A stretch of 44,684 bases of DNA, from NCBI GenBank assembly GCA_038239485.1, contig JBBSET010000032.1, positions 1 through 44,684 on the forward strand. Direction: 5' to 3'. Each line of letters opens with the position of its first letter. Within the stretch, counting starts at the first letter, position 1. Position numbers and translations under genes: made by a program. Below the pieces are notes generated by a model, which ran no database searches, was not told where the DNA came from, and worked only from the letters and a program-made list of their open reading frames with translations. Positions 33,462 to 42,349 of the stretch are shown here, in pieces. This DNA is from DASQEH01 sp038239485. Lineage in GTDB: Bacteria; Actinomycetota; Actinomycetes; Propionibacteriales; Nocardioidaceae.

Positions 33462-34511
33462 GTGACGCGCAAGACAGCTCTGACCGTCGCAGCAGCGGTG
33501 CTCGCGCTGCTCGTGATCGTCGCGGTGTTCGTCCCTGTGCCGTACGTCGTGATGTCGCCGGGTGTCACGGAGAACACGCTCGGGTCGTTCGGCAAGACCC
33601 CGGTGATCTCGATCAAAGGACACAAGACGTATCCCACCTCGGGCCATCTCGACCTGACGACGGTGTCCGTCACCTCACCCGACAGCCACCCGAGGTTGCC
33701 TGACATCCTGCGCGCGTGGTGGTCGTCCGACGAGATCGTCCTGCCACGCGACGTGGTCTACCCGCCGACGGAGAGCGTCAGCACGGTCAACAAGCAGAAC
33801 CAGAACGCGATGCTCAGCTCGCAGTCCGACGCCGAGGCGGTGGGGCTGATGGCAGCCGGTATCGACGCCGTCAAGGTCGAGGTCCAATCCACCCTCGCAG
33901 GATCGCCGGCCAACGGCGTCCTGCAGAAGGGTGACGAGATCAGCGCCGTCAACGGCACCACCATCAACTCCGTCAACGACGTGGTGGCCGCCGTCTCCGG
34001 CCTTGCGCCGGGCAGCCCGGTCGTTCTCGACATCAACCGCGGCGGCAGCCACAGAACCGTCAGGCTGACGACAGCGAAGTCGTCGACGGACGCATCGAAG
34101 TCGATGATCGGCGTGAGCTTGACCGAGGTGTTCAAGCCGCCGTTCACGATCAACATCGACCTCGGCCAGGAGATCGGCGGCCCAAGCGCCGGCCTGATGT
34201 TCTCGCTCGGGATCTACGACCTGCTCACCCCCGGCAAGCTGACCGGCGGCCGCTACGTCGCAGGTACCGGCACGATCGACCTGAGTGGCCAGGTCGGGCC
34301 GATCGGCGGCGTGCAGCAGAAGATCGCCGGCGCCTACCACAACGGTGCCACGATCTTCCTTGTCCCGGCAGGGGACTGCAGCGAGGCAGGTCAGTCGCCA
34401 CTGGCCAGCAAGATCGACCTGATCAAGGTGTCCACGATGAACGACGCCGTCCATGCCCTCAAGGCCTACGACAACGGCACCGAGTCGTCGTTGACCCGGT
34501 GCGGTGGCTAG
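33462..34511 (+). CDS. PDZ domain plus Lon-like S16 protease (YlbL family, Rv3194c-like)
   Basis: The 349-residue protein has an N-terminal membrane anchor (residues 4-25), then a PDZ domain (about 130-210, GVLQKGDEISAVNGT), and a C-terminal S16 protease domain with IGGPSAGLMFSL (catalytic Ser) and GGVQQKIAGA (catalytic Lys). It faces the outside of the membrane. This Ser-Lys dyad enzyme probably acts in protein quality control or signal cleavage at the membrane; no substrate is known. The stop overlaps the PPA1309 start by eight bases. Confidence 0.9.
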   Translation: MTRKTALTVAAAVLALLVIVAVFVPVPYVVMSPGVTENTLGSFGKTPVISIKGHKTYPTSGHLDLTTVSVTSPDSHPRLPDILRAWWSSDEIVLPRDVVYPPTESVSTVNKQNQNAMLSSQSDAEAVGLMAAGIDAVKVEVQSTLAGSPANGVLQKGDEISAVNGTTINSVNDVVAAVSGLAPGSPVVLDINRGGSHRTVRLTTAKSSTDASKSMIGVSLTEVFKPPFTINIDLGQEIGGPSAGLMFSLGIYDLLTPGKLTGGRYVAGTGTIDLSGQVGPIGGVQQKIAGAYHNGATIFLVPAGDCSEAGQSPLASKIDLIKVSTMNDAVHALKAYDNGTESSLTRCGG

Positions 34512-35058
34512 CCCCGTGGGCTCCGACGTCGTGTCGACCGCCAACGAGCTGGCGCTGCGGATGGCCGTCGTCGAGGTCGAGCAGCATGCAAGCGGGTCCG
34601 GCTGGGACCAGCCGGGTCGCCTGTTCGCGCTCGTACCCACCGCGGAGCTGGCAGCTGCCGAACCCGAGCTCGCCGCGCAGCTCGGTATCAACACCGGCTC
34701 GCACCCGCCGCTCACGCCCGTCGAGCAGGAGATCGACGACCTCCAGCAGCCGTTCGAGGCCCTGCTGACGGACATCGTCTGGCCGGAGGCGGTTGTCGGA
34801 GCCCTTGCCGTGGTCGAGCGCGTCGTCCTCCCGCCCGAGGCCGAGGCGGGCGTCCCCGTCGACTCCGATGAGGCGGCCAGGTTCGCCGCCGAGCACCCCG
34901 ACCGCGAGGATGTCCGAATCGCCGTTGGCGTGCTGCGCAGCGGTGAGTGCCACTGCGTCCTGCGGATGCGGTCGCACGACAGCGACGACGACCTGATCCA
35001 TGGAGCGGCCGTGGTGCCGGATCTGGTGGAGGTGCTGCGTGAGACGCTGGTCGGGTAG
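34504..35058 (+). CDS. PPA1309 family protein
   Basis: A 184-residue, acidic, soluble protein with GTG start inside the protease gene. Recognisable blocks are WDQPGRLFALVPT near residue 34, DIVWPEAVVGALAVVERVVLPP near 92 and GECHCVLRMRSHD near 145. It belongs to the PPA1309 family named from Cutibacterium (Propionibacterium) acnes; function unknown. It lies between the S16 protease and the UPF0182 membrane protein, an order shared by many actinobacteria, so it probably works with them. Confidence 0.88.
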   Translation: MASPVGSDVVSTANELALRMAVVEVEQHASGSGWDQPGRLFALVPTAELAAAEPELAAQLGINTGSHPPLTPVEQEIDDLQQPFEALLTDIVWPEAVVGALAVVERVVLPPEAEAGVPVDSDEAARFAAEHPDREDVRIAVGVLRSGECHCVLRMRSHDSDDDLIHGAAVVPDLVEVLRETLVG

Positions 35059-35097
35059 CACGCGGGTCGAGCAGGAGCTGGCAGCAGGAGGAGTTCG

Positions 35098-38000
35098 GTG
35101 AGCGGCATCTTTGACGACGAGGGCGGCGCATCCGCGGCTGCGGTCCGGCGCACGCCGTCCAAGCGGCCGCGCGCCCTGCTCCCGACACTCGGCATCGTCG
35201 TCTTGCTCGTCGTGCTGTTCACGCTGTTCGTCGAGATCTGGACGAGCAAGCTGTGGTACCACTCGGTCGGGTTCAGCGGCGTCTTCACGACGCTGCTCTG
35301 GACTCGGGTCCTGCTCTTCGTCGTCTTCGGGCTCGCGCTGTCCGCGGTGACCGTCGGCAACATCGTGCTGGCGTACCGGATGCGCCCCATCCTGATCGGT
35401 GACGGGTACCGCAACCCCACCATCGAGCGGTACCAGGACACGCTGGACCCGATCCGGACCTGGGTCCTCGCCGGTATCGGGGCGCTGATGTTCGTCTTCG
35501 GCGGGTCAAGTGGCTCCGGCCACTGGGCGACCTACCTGTTGTGGCGCAACGGAGGCCCCTTCAACCAGAACGACGTCTACTTCCACCGCGACATCGGGTT
35601 CTTCGTCTTCGGCTACCCCTGGTACCGGTTCCTCGTCCAGTTCAGCTTCACTCTGCTCATCATCGGCATCCTGGCCGCCGGGGCGACTCACTACCTCTAT
35701 GGCGGCATCCGGCTGCAGGCTCGTCGGGATCGGGTATCGCCGGGCTGCCAGACACACCTGTCGGTCCTGCTGGGGTTGTTCATGCTGCTCAAGGCCGTCT
35801 CGTACTGGCTGGACCGATACGGGCTGGAGATCGCGCCCGGCAAGCTGCTGACAGGCATCTCCTACACCGACGCCCATGCGGCGCTGCCGGCCAAGAACAT
35901 CCTCGCTGTCATCTCGCTCATCTGTGCCGTGCTCTTCTTCGCCAACGTCGTTCGCCCGACCTGGCTGCTCCCGGTTCTCGGCCTCGGACTCCTCGTGTTG
36001 TCGGCCATCCTGATAGGCGGGCTATGGCCGGCCTTCGTCCAGCGGTTCCAGGTCAAGCCCTCGGAGCCGGACAAGGAGGCGCCCTTCATCGCCATGAACA
36101 TCGCCGCGACCCGCAACGCGTACGACCTCAACAACGTCAAGATCGACCATTACAAGGGCGTCACCAAGGACTCGCCTCAGGTGCAGCAGGCCACCGCCGA
36201 TCTGCTGCCTGGGGTCCGTCTGATCGACCCCAAGCTGGTGGCTCCGGCCTTTGAGGCACTGCAACAGATGCGCGGCTTCTACAAGATGCCGGACGTCCTC
36301 GACGTCGACCGCTACAAGTTCGGCAACAGCGCCCATGCCCAAGACGTCGTGATCGCGGCCCGTGAGCTTAACCTGGCCGGGGTACCGACCGACCAGCGCA
36401 ACTGGAACAACGACCATACGGTCTACACGCACGGCTATGGCGTGGTGGCGGCGTACGGCGACAAGCGGAGCTCCACCGGTGAGCCCGTGTGGGCCGAGCA
36501 GAACCTGCCCTCGACCGGCCAGCTCGGCACCTTCGAGCAACGGATCTACTTCGGCGAGTCCGAGCCGGACTACTCGATCGTCGGCGCTCCGAAGGGAACG
36601 ACGCCGGTCGAGCTCAACATCCCGGACACGCAGGCGAAGAACACCGCGGACCAGACGTCGACATACGACGGCTCGGGCGGCGTGCCGATCGGCTCGACCT
36701 TCGACCAGCTGTTGTACTCGGCGAAGTTCTTCGACTCCTCGATCCTGCTGTCCGGTCGCGTCAACGCGGACTCGCGGATCATCTACGACCGTGAGCCGCG
36801 TCAGATGGTGCAGAAGGTTGCTCCTTGGTTGACCGTCGACGGCGACCCGTATCCGGCGGTCGTCGACGGTCGGCTCCTCTGGATCGTCGACGGCTACACG
36901 ACCAGCAACAACTACCCGCAGTCGGACTCGATCGACCTCGGCAGCGCCACCAGCGACTCGCTCACGTCGGAGCAGGCCGTCGCCGGGCAGCAGGCGAACA
37001 ACATCAACTACATGCGCAACTCCGTCAAGGCCACCGTCGACGCCTACACCGGCCAGGTGACGCTGTACGCCTGGGATAACAACGACCCGATCCTGAAGGC
37101 ATGGATGGGAGCCTTCCAGGGCTCGGTCAAGCCGACCTCTGACATCTCGCCCGACCTGATGGCGCACCTGCGCTACCCGGAGGACCTGTTCAAGGTCCAG
37201 CGGGAGCTGCTGTCCACCTACCACGTCACCGACCCGCACACGTTCTACCAGGGTTCGGAGAACTGGAAAGTTCCTCAGGACCCGACCTTCGCCTCGGCGA
37301 ACGTCGCGCAGCCCCCGTTCTACCTGACCGTCAAGATGCCTGGTGACAGCAGCGCCCAGTTCTCGCTGACGAGCGTCTATGTGCCCAACAACCGGCAGAA
37401 CCTGGCCAGCTTCATGGCTGTCAACGCCGACGCCAAGAGCCCGGACTATGGACAGTTCACGGTGCTCCAGCTTCCGAGTGGGAGTGCCGTACCGGGCCCG
37501 AACCTTGTCGAGAACGCCATGTCCAACGACCCGACCGTCTCGGAGCGGCTGCTGAGGTTCAAACAGAACGGCTCCACCGTGCAGATGGGCAACCTGCTGA
37601 CGCTGCCGCTCGACAATGAGATCCTGTACGTCCAGCCCGTCTACACCTTCCAGGCCGGGACCGGCAGCTATCCCATCCTGCAGAACGTCATCGTGTCGGT
37701 GGGCGGCGGCGGCGACAACGGTGCCGGACAGGTCGGCATCGGGACGTCCTTCGACCAGGCGATCGCCAGTGCGCTCGGGGTGAGCCAGACCCACGGGGGC
37801 GGTGGCACCAAACCCCCGCCGAACAAGGGGGGCAAAGGGAGCCAGACGGTCGACCAGCGGCTGACCCGGTATCTGGACAACGCCTCACGGGCGTTCAAGG
37901 CTGCCGCCACCGCCTACAAGAACAACGACCTCGGCACCTACCAGAAGGACAACAACCTGGCCGCCCGCTGGCTGCAGAAGGCGATCGACCTGCGCAACCA

Positions 38001-38181
38001 GACGCTGACCACGCCGCCGACGACGCCTCCGACGACCGGTCCGTCGTCGAGCGGTCCGTCGTCGGGCGGCCCGTCGTCGGGTGCGCCGTCGACCAGTAGC
38101 GCACCCAACACGTCCGCATCGACCACGCCGGCGGCAGGGACGCCGTCAGTAGCATCGAGCGGCGCGGCGGCGTCCGGCTAG
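35098..38181 (+). CDS. UPF0182 large membrane protein (Rv3193c-like)
   Basis: A 1027-residue protein; GTG 35098 has an excellent AGGAGGAG site. About seven transmembrane helices fill residues 23-320, then a large domain of roughly 550 residues that the topology places outside. The soluble part includes RQMVQKVAPWLTVDGDPYPA and IVDGYTTS, typical of UPF0182. The C-terminal 40 residues are Pro/Ser/Thr-rich (PPTTPPTTGPSSSGPSS), suggesting wall contact. Function is unknown. It ends the run after the S16 protease and PPA1309 genes. Confidence 0.92.
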   Translation: MSGIFDDEGGASAAAVRRTPSKRPRALLPTLGIVVLLVVLFTLFVEIWTSKLWYHSVGFSGVFTTLLWTRVLLFVVFGLALSAVTVGNIVLAYRMRPILIGDGYRNPTIERYQDTLDPIRTWVLAGIGALMFVFGGSSGSGHWATYLLWRNGGPFNQNDVYFHRDIGFFVFGYPWYRFLVQFSFTLLIIGILAAGATHYLYGGIRLQARRDRVSPGCQTHLSVLLGLFMLLKAVSYWLDRYGLEIAPGKLLTGISYTDAHAALPAKNILAVISLICAVLFFANVVRPTWLLPVLGLGLLVLSAILIGGLWPAFVQRFQVKPSEPDKEAPFIAMNIAATRNAYDLNNVKIDHYKGVTKDSPQVQQATADLLPGVRLIDPKLVAPAFEALQQMRGFYKMPDVLDVDRYKFGNSAHAQDVVIAARELNLAGVPTDQRNWNNDHTVYTHGYGVVAAYGDKRSSTGEPVWAEQNLPSTGQLGTFEQRIYFGESEPDYSIVGAPKGTTPVELNIPDTQAKNTADQTSTYDGSGGVPIGSTFDQLLYSAKFFDSSILLSGRVNADSRIIYDREPRQMVQKVAPWLTVDGDPYPAVVDGRLLWIVDGYTTSNNYPQSDSIDLGSATSDSLTSEQAVAGQQANNINYMRNSVKATVDAYTGQVTLYAWDNNDPILKAWMGAFQGSVKPTSDISPDLMAHLRYPEDLFKVQRELLSTYHVTDPHTFYQGSENWKVPQDPTFASANVAQPPFYLTVKMPGDSSAQFSLTSVYVPNNRQNLASFMAVNADAKSPDYGQFTVLQLPSGSAVPGPNLVENAMSNDPTVSERLLRFKQNGSTVQMGNLLTLPLDNEILYVQPVYTFQAGTGSYPILQNVIVSVGGGGDNGAGQVGIGTSFDQAIASALGVSQTHGGGGTKPPPNKGGKGSQTVDQRLTRYLDNASRAFKAAATAYKNNDLGTYQKDNNLAARWLQKAIDLRNQTLTTPPTTPPTTGPSSSGPSSGGPSSGAPSTSSAPNTSASTTPAAGTPSVASSGAAASG

Positions 38182-38205
38182 CTGTAGCCGGTCCCGAGTC
38201 TGGGG

Positions 38206-39138
38206 TCAGACCCGGTTGACGGGATTGCAGATCCAGTCGACCAGGCCCTTGACGTCGGCGGTGAAGTACGGGCCGTACTCCGTGAAGTCGCCGTCGTTGA
38301 CGTGGAAGCTCTGGAGGCCGTTCGCGTAGACCCGCGCGGACCCGTTCCAGTCGGTGATCCACGGGCCGCCGCTGCTGCCGTGCTCCATGTTGTCGTTGTT
38401 CAGCCCGATCGTTCCCGCGGTCGAGCTGGCCTCCATGGTGCCGAAGGCCTCGTTCATCGTGCTCCCGTCGAACGGCGGGTTGGGAGTGGCCGGGTATCCG
38501 ACGGCGTCCCAGGTCCGGCCGGCGGTGTCGGCGTTCCAGAGCAGGCCGAGCCAGCCCAGTGCATTGCCAGGGGTGTTGTCGATCCAGACCAGTCCGTAGT
38601 CGTAGGCACGGTTGGCGTTGGTGCTCCAGGCGCTCCAGGCGGCTACATAGGAGTAGCCGTACATGTAGGAGGGATCGGACGAGGCGCGGTTCGGGTAGGA
38701 AGGGTAGAACGCGACGTTGGTGGACCAGGCCCCGGAGCCGAAGACGCAGTGCCCGGCCGTGAGCAGGACGTTGGGGGCGATGAGAGAGGCGGAGCCGCCG
38801 TAGTCGCCGCCCGCCTGGGTGAAGTAGAGGATGCCGCAGGCGGAGTACGGGTAGGTCAGCGGGCCGGCCACGGGGTTGCCGCCGGCGTCGAGGCGGAGTC
38901 GGCTGTCGGCCCCACCGACCTGGTCGGACCCGTCGGACGGGTCGTGCGGCTCGGACGAGTCTGGCTCTCCGGACGGTGGCGGGAGCTCGACGTTCTGCTC
39001 GTCGCGCCCCTCCGTGGGCAGCGGGACAGGTTTCGCCGCTGCGCGCCGCTCGGGTGTCCAGTACTCGGCCGCTTGCTCAGCGGCCTGTCGGCCCGGCCCC
39101 GATCCGACGATGTGGTTCTGGGAGCTGTCGTTGGTCAT
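38206..39138 (-). CDS. Trypsin-like (S1) serine protease without a visible signal peptide
   Basis: The 310-residue protein has a chymotrypsin-fold domain at residues 90-310 with TAGHCVF (His), NRAYDYGLVWID (Asp) and HGSSGGPW (Ser). The N-terminal 90 residues are hydrophilic (EYWTPERRAAAKPV, then an acidic Pro/Ser stretch) and look like a propeptide of glutamyl-endopeptidase-like secreted enzymes. Unlike those, no hydrophobic signal sequence precedes them. ATG 39138 has a good GAGAGGGGA site, and I see no upstream in-frame extension with a signal. It is probably exported by another route, or the signal was lost. Confidence 0.85.
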   Translation of the reverse strand: MTNDSSQNHIVGSGPGRQAAEQAAEYWTPERRAAAKPVPLPTEGRDEQNVELPPPSGEPDSSEPHDPSDGSDQVGGADSRLRLDAGGNPVAGPLTYPYSACGILYFTQAGGDYGGSASLIAPNVLLTAGHCVFGSGAWSTNVAFYPSYPNRASSDPSYMYGYSYVAAWSAWSTNANRAYDYGLVWIDNTPGNALGWLGLLWNADTAGRTWDAVGYPATPNPPFDGSTMNEAFGTMEASSTAGTIGLNNDNMEHGSSGGPWITDWNGSARVYANGLQSFHVNDGDFTEYGPYFTADVKGLVDWICNPVNRV

Positions 39139-39224
39139 GGTCTTCCCCTCTCGTATGTAGCGTGAGGAGGGCGGATGGTCGGCGGAGATACCTGATCGAT
39201 CCCCGGAGACCTGGACAGCCGCGG

Positions 39225-40187
39225 TCAGCGGTTGACGAGGATCGCCGCCAGGATGCCGAAGCCGATGCAGTACAGCCCGAAGGGGCGCAGGGAGTTGCTC
39301 TTGAAGTACCGGCTGAGGAACGCCACGCTGACGTAGGCTCCGACGAACGCGAAGGCGCTGCCGAACAGGACCTGACCGCGGATGCCTGCACCGAGCGGTC
39401 CTGCCAGATCGGGCAGCTTCAATGCGCCGGCGGCGAGGATGACAGGGGTCGCCAGCAGGAACGAGAACCTGGCCGCGTCCTCGTGGTCGAGGCCCTTCAC
39501 CAGACCGGCGGCCATCGTGGCTCCCGAGCGGCTGATGCCCGGGGCCAGCGCAGCGATCTGGGCGGAGCCGATCATCACCGCGTCGCGGACGCTCAGCGTC
39601 GAGAGCCTCTCGTCGATCGATGTGGACGACGCCCCGATGGCCGCGGGTCCCTCGGCCGGCGTCGACCCGTGGACCGGCGCGGCCCCCTGGGCTGGTGCGG
39701 GCACGGGATTCGGTTCGCCAGCCTCAGCCGACTGCCGGTACCGCTCGGCGGCCAGCAGGATGAAACCGTTGAGAATCAGGAAGACCGCGGCGGGGGTGGG
39801 CTTGGCCAGGACAGTGCGGAAGGTGTGCTCGAGGAGCAGTCCGGTGATCCCGACCGGGATGGTGGCGAGAATCAGCAACCAGGCGAGTCGTTCGTTGGGG
39901 GTCTCGACCCTACGATGCCGGATGGAGGTCAGCAGTCCGGCGACGATGCGCAGCCAGTCCCGCCAGAAGTACGCGATGAGCGCCAGCGCGGTTGCGACGT
40001 GCAGGCCGACGATGACGGCCAGGTAAGGCGACTCGGGAGCCGACACATTGAGGTCTCGCGCCCAGCTCCCGCCGATCATCGCCGGGATGAGCACGCTGTG
40101 GCCGAGGCTGCTGATCGGGAACAGCTCGCTGACCCCTTGCAGCAGACCGATGGTGCCCGCCTCGAGCCAGCTCAAGTGGTGGGTCAT
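39225..40187 (-). CDS. uppP: Undecaprenyl-diphosphatase UppP (BacA)
   Basis: A 320-residue polytopic membrane enzyme. GVSELFPISSLGHSVL near residue 18 and the second active-site block PGISRSGAT near 217 are the two UppP signatures. Between them, residues about 150-200 form an inserted hydrophilic Ala/Pro/Gly-rich loop that is longer than normal. It dephosphorylates undecaprenyl diphosphate on the outer face of the membrane, returning the lipid carrier for wall synthesis, and confers bacitracin tolerance. ATG 40187 overlaps the dedA stop (ATGA). Confidence 0.92.
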   Translation of the reverse strand: MTHHLSWLEAGTIGLLQGVSELFPISSLGHSVLIPAMIGGSWARDLNVSAPESPYLAVIVGLHVATALALIAYFWRDWLRIVAGLLTSIRHRRVETPNERLAWLLILATIPVGITGLLLEHTFRTVLAKPTPAAVFLILNGFILLAAERYRQSAEAGEPNPVPAPAQGAAPVHGSTPAEGPAAIGASSTSIDERLSTLSVRDAVMIGSAQIAALAPGISRSGATMAAGLVKGLDHEDAARFSFLLATPVILAAGALKLPDLAGPLGAGIRGQVLFGSAFAFVGAYVSVAFLSRYFKSNSLRPFGLYCIGFGILAAILVNR

Positions 40188-40852
40188 GGCTGGCTCCGGC
40201 CGCGACCGCCCTCGAGCTGGGTGTCCATACGATGCCGGCGCACCTCGAGCAGCACCGGAAGCAGCGAGATCGCGACGACCACGGCGATGATCGGCAGCAG
40301 ATAGGTGTCGATGCCCGAGATGTGCGAGCCGAGACCGTACCCGGCCAGCGTCACCCCGAGCGACCAGATCAGGCCGCCGACGATCTGCCAGATCGTGAAG
40401 ACTCGCGCCGGGACGCCGAGGGCGCCAGCCAGTGGGTTGAGCACGGTGCGGACGAGGGGGATGAATCGGGCCAGCACGATCGCCTTGGCGTAGCCGTAAC
40501 GGGCCAGGATCTGCTCGGCGCGCTCAGCGGCCGTGGTCAGTCGCGAGCCCGGGTTGCGGCGCAGCACGGCCGGGCCGCCGACGCGGCCGATCGCGTACCC
40601 GGTCTGGGCCCCGATCAGAGCGCCGGCGGCGGCGCAGGCGAGGACGGGTATCAGCGAGAGGTGAACCGTGCTCGAGCCTGCGGTGCAGAGCAGGCCCGCC
40701 GTGAAGAGCAGCGAGTCGCCCGGCAGGAAGAAGCCGATGAGAAGCCCGGTCTCGGCGAACAGCACCAGGAGTACCCCGATCGCGCCCAGACTCGAGAGCA
40801 GGCTGTTGGGATCCAGGACGTTGAGGGACAGCTGGCTGAGGTCAGCTGGCAT
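40184..40852 (-). CDS. DedA/VTT-domain membrane protein
   Basis: A 222-residue protein with four to five transmembrane helices. The DedA hallmarks GFFLPGDSLLFTAG near residue 40 and ARFIPLVRTVLNPLAG near 128 are present, so both re-entrant loop motifs are complete. DedA proteins such as B. subtilis UptA have been shown to flip undecaprenyl phosphate across the membrane. It is the first gene of a coupled dedA-uppP pair and is divergent from blaI across about 105 bases. Confidence 0.88.
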   Translation of the reverse strand: MPADLSQLSLNVLDPNSLLSSLGAIGVLLVLFAETGLLIGFFLPGDSLLFTAGLLCTAGSSTVHLSLIPVLACAAAGALIGAQTGYAIGRVGGPAVLRRNPGSRLTTAAERAEQILARYGYAKAIVLARFIPLVRTVLNPLAGALGVPARVFTIWQIVGGLIWSLGVTLAGYGLGSHISGIDTYLLPIIAVVVAISLLPVLLEVRRHRMDTQLEGGRGRSQP

Positions 40853-40868
40853 AGATCTTCCTTAGAAA

Positions 40869-40941
40869 TAGTCGTCGGAGGACGTTCTTCTGGCAGCATG
40901 ATGTCACTACAGACGACGTCGTACTACAACAACGATAGTAG
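40869..40941. promoter_or_regulatory. Candidate BlaI operator region between dedA and blaI
   Basis: The intergenic DNA holds repeated TAGT/ACTA half-sites: TAGTCGTC (40869), ACTACA (40906), a perfect palindrome ACGACGTCGT (40913-40922), ACTACA (40923) and TAGTAG (40936). TACTA and TAGTA form an inverted pair over 40922-40940. BlaI/MecI repressors bind TACTACA/TGTAGTA-type dyads, so the resemblance is meaningful but imperfect. Both divergent promoters would be covered. Confidence 0.55.
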
Positions 40942-40957
40942 ATTAGGCTGGAGGGCG

Positions 40958-41350
40958 ATGTCGAACCACGCAGGGCGTGGGCGCGGTGCGCTCGAACGCG
41001 AGGTGCTGGCCTGCCTGGCCGCCGCCGACCGCCCGCTCACACCTAACGATGTATTGGCTGAGCTCGGCGGCGAACTCGCCTACACCACGGTGATGACGAC
41101 GCTGTCGAGGCTGCACGCGAAGCACGCCGTGACGCGCGCGATGGTAGGGCGCGCCTACACGTACTCGCTGGCCGGCGGCCCGGAAGGATCGCGGGCCGCT
41201 GTCACCGCGTTTCAGATGCATCGCCTGCTCGATAGCGGCGACGACCGTACCAGCGTGCTCTCTCGGTTCGTCGCTGAGCTGAGCGCCGCCGACGAGCTGC
41301 TGCTCCAGCAGCTGCTCCACGACGAGCCTCCCGCCGGCGAGGCGGAGTGA
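40958..41350 (+). CDS. BlaI/MecI family repressor
   Basis: A 130-residue winged-helix protein starting at ATG 40958 behind GGAGGG. GRGALEREVLACLAAAD, LTPNDVLAEL and AYTTVMTTLSRLHAKHAV form the helix-turn-helix of the Penicillinase_R family, with a C-terminal dimerisation helix (SAADELLLQQLL). It represses genes until the partner metalloprotease cleaves it. Its stop overlaps the M56 start (GTGA). No beta-lactamase gene is close. Confidence 0.88.
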   Translation: MSNHAGRGRGALEREVLACLAAADRPLTPNDVLAELGGELAYTTVMTTLSRLHAKHAVTRAMVGRAYTYSLAGGPEGSRAAVTAFQMHRLLDSGDDRTSVLSRFVAELSAADELLLQQLLHDEPPAGEAE

Positions 41351-42276
41351 TCGCGCTCGCCGCCCTGCCGTTGCTGATCAGCGCCATCTTGTACGTGGTT
41401 GGCCCCCGACTCGGTCGGGTGCTGCCCGGTCGCTGGGCTGCGATCCTGCTCACCAACTTGGCCTTGGCGGCCGCACTGTCGACAGGTCTGATGCTGTCGA
41501 TCGTCGGCTTGCTGGTCGCCGCCGAAAACCCGACCGTCTCAGCGGCCGAGCACTGGTCGGCGCCGGTCCTGAACGCGGCCTACCCGGTGCCGCTCGATAT
41601 GGGTGTGGCGGGCGCCGTCGTCGTCGCCGCACTGCTCACGGCCTCGTGTGTGTGCGCGGTACGGCTGGTGCGCCAGCTGGCGCAGTCTGCCACGGCCTGC
41701 CGCCATCTCGGTCCGGCGACTGGTGGCCTGGTCGTGGTCGACGACACCCGCCCGGCCGCATACGCGCTCCCGGGTCTGTCCGGCCGGATCGTGGTGACCA
41801 CGGCCATGCTGCGGGCCCTTCCGGCCGACGAGCGCAGAGCCCTCTTCGCGCACGAGGAGGCTCATCTGCGCAAGCATCACTATCTGTATGTGCAGCTCAG
41901 CGAGCTGGCCGCTGCCGCGAACCCGCTCCTGCGCCCGACCGCCGAGGCGGTCCGAGTCGCGGTCGAGCGGTGGGCTGACGACGCGGCCGTCGAGCAGACA
42001 GGAAACCCGAACCTGGTAGCCCGGACGCTGGCTCGCGCCGGGCTTGCCCGGGCCGGGACCGGAATGCCTTGTCACCACGGGGCTCTGGCGGTCGCCGACA
42101 CGGAGGTTCAGCAGCGGATCGCGTCGCTGCTCACGCCGAGAACAGGGCGGCGTAAGAGTGCGGCCGCCCTGCTGGTGGCGATGACCGTCTCCTGCGCGCT
42201 GAGCGCGGGCGTGACCGCGACCGGCGTCCACGGGATCTTTGAGGTGGCGCAGGCCACGTACGCCCAGACCCGCTGA
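41347..42276 (+). CDS. M56 (BlaR1/MecR1-like) membrane metallopeptidase
   Basis: The 309-residue protein has N-terminal helices at about residues 2-20, 32-58 and 82-105, then a cytosolic zinc-protease domain with FAHEEAHLRKHHY (HExxH) and VERWADDAAVEQ, and one C-terminal helix (about 280-300). It has no beta-lactam sensor domain after the last helix, as usual for short actinobacterial M56 proteins. It is coupled to blaI and likely cleaves or releases it upon an unknown signal. Confidence 0.88.
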   Translation: MIALAALPLLISAILYVVGPRLGRVLPGRWAAILLTNLALAAALSTGLMLSIVGLLVAAENPTVSAAEHWSAPVLNAAYPVPLDMGVAGAVVVAALLTASCVCAVRLVRQLAQSATACRHLGPATGGLVVVDDTRPAAYALPGLSGRIVVTTAMLRALPADERRALFAHEEAHLRKHHYLYVQLSELAAAANPLLRPTAEAVRVAVERWADDAAVEQTGNPNLVARTLARAGLARAGTGMPCHHGALAVADTEVQQRIASLLTPRTGRRKSAAALLVAMTVSCALSAGVTATGVHGIFEVAQATYAQTR

Positions 42277-42349
42277 CTGCGACGTCACCGCTGACATCGC
42301 AGTCAGCGAATCTCCCCCGGCAAATCGTTCCCCATTCCGAACGACCGTT

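Noticed and set aside
36022..37794. 590-codon open frame on the minus strand opposite the UPF0182 gene
   Set aside because: Val/Asp/Arg-rich shadow; the forward gene has good motifs and start.
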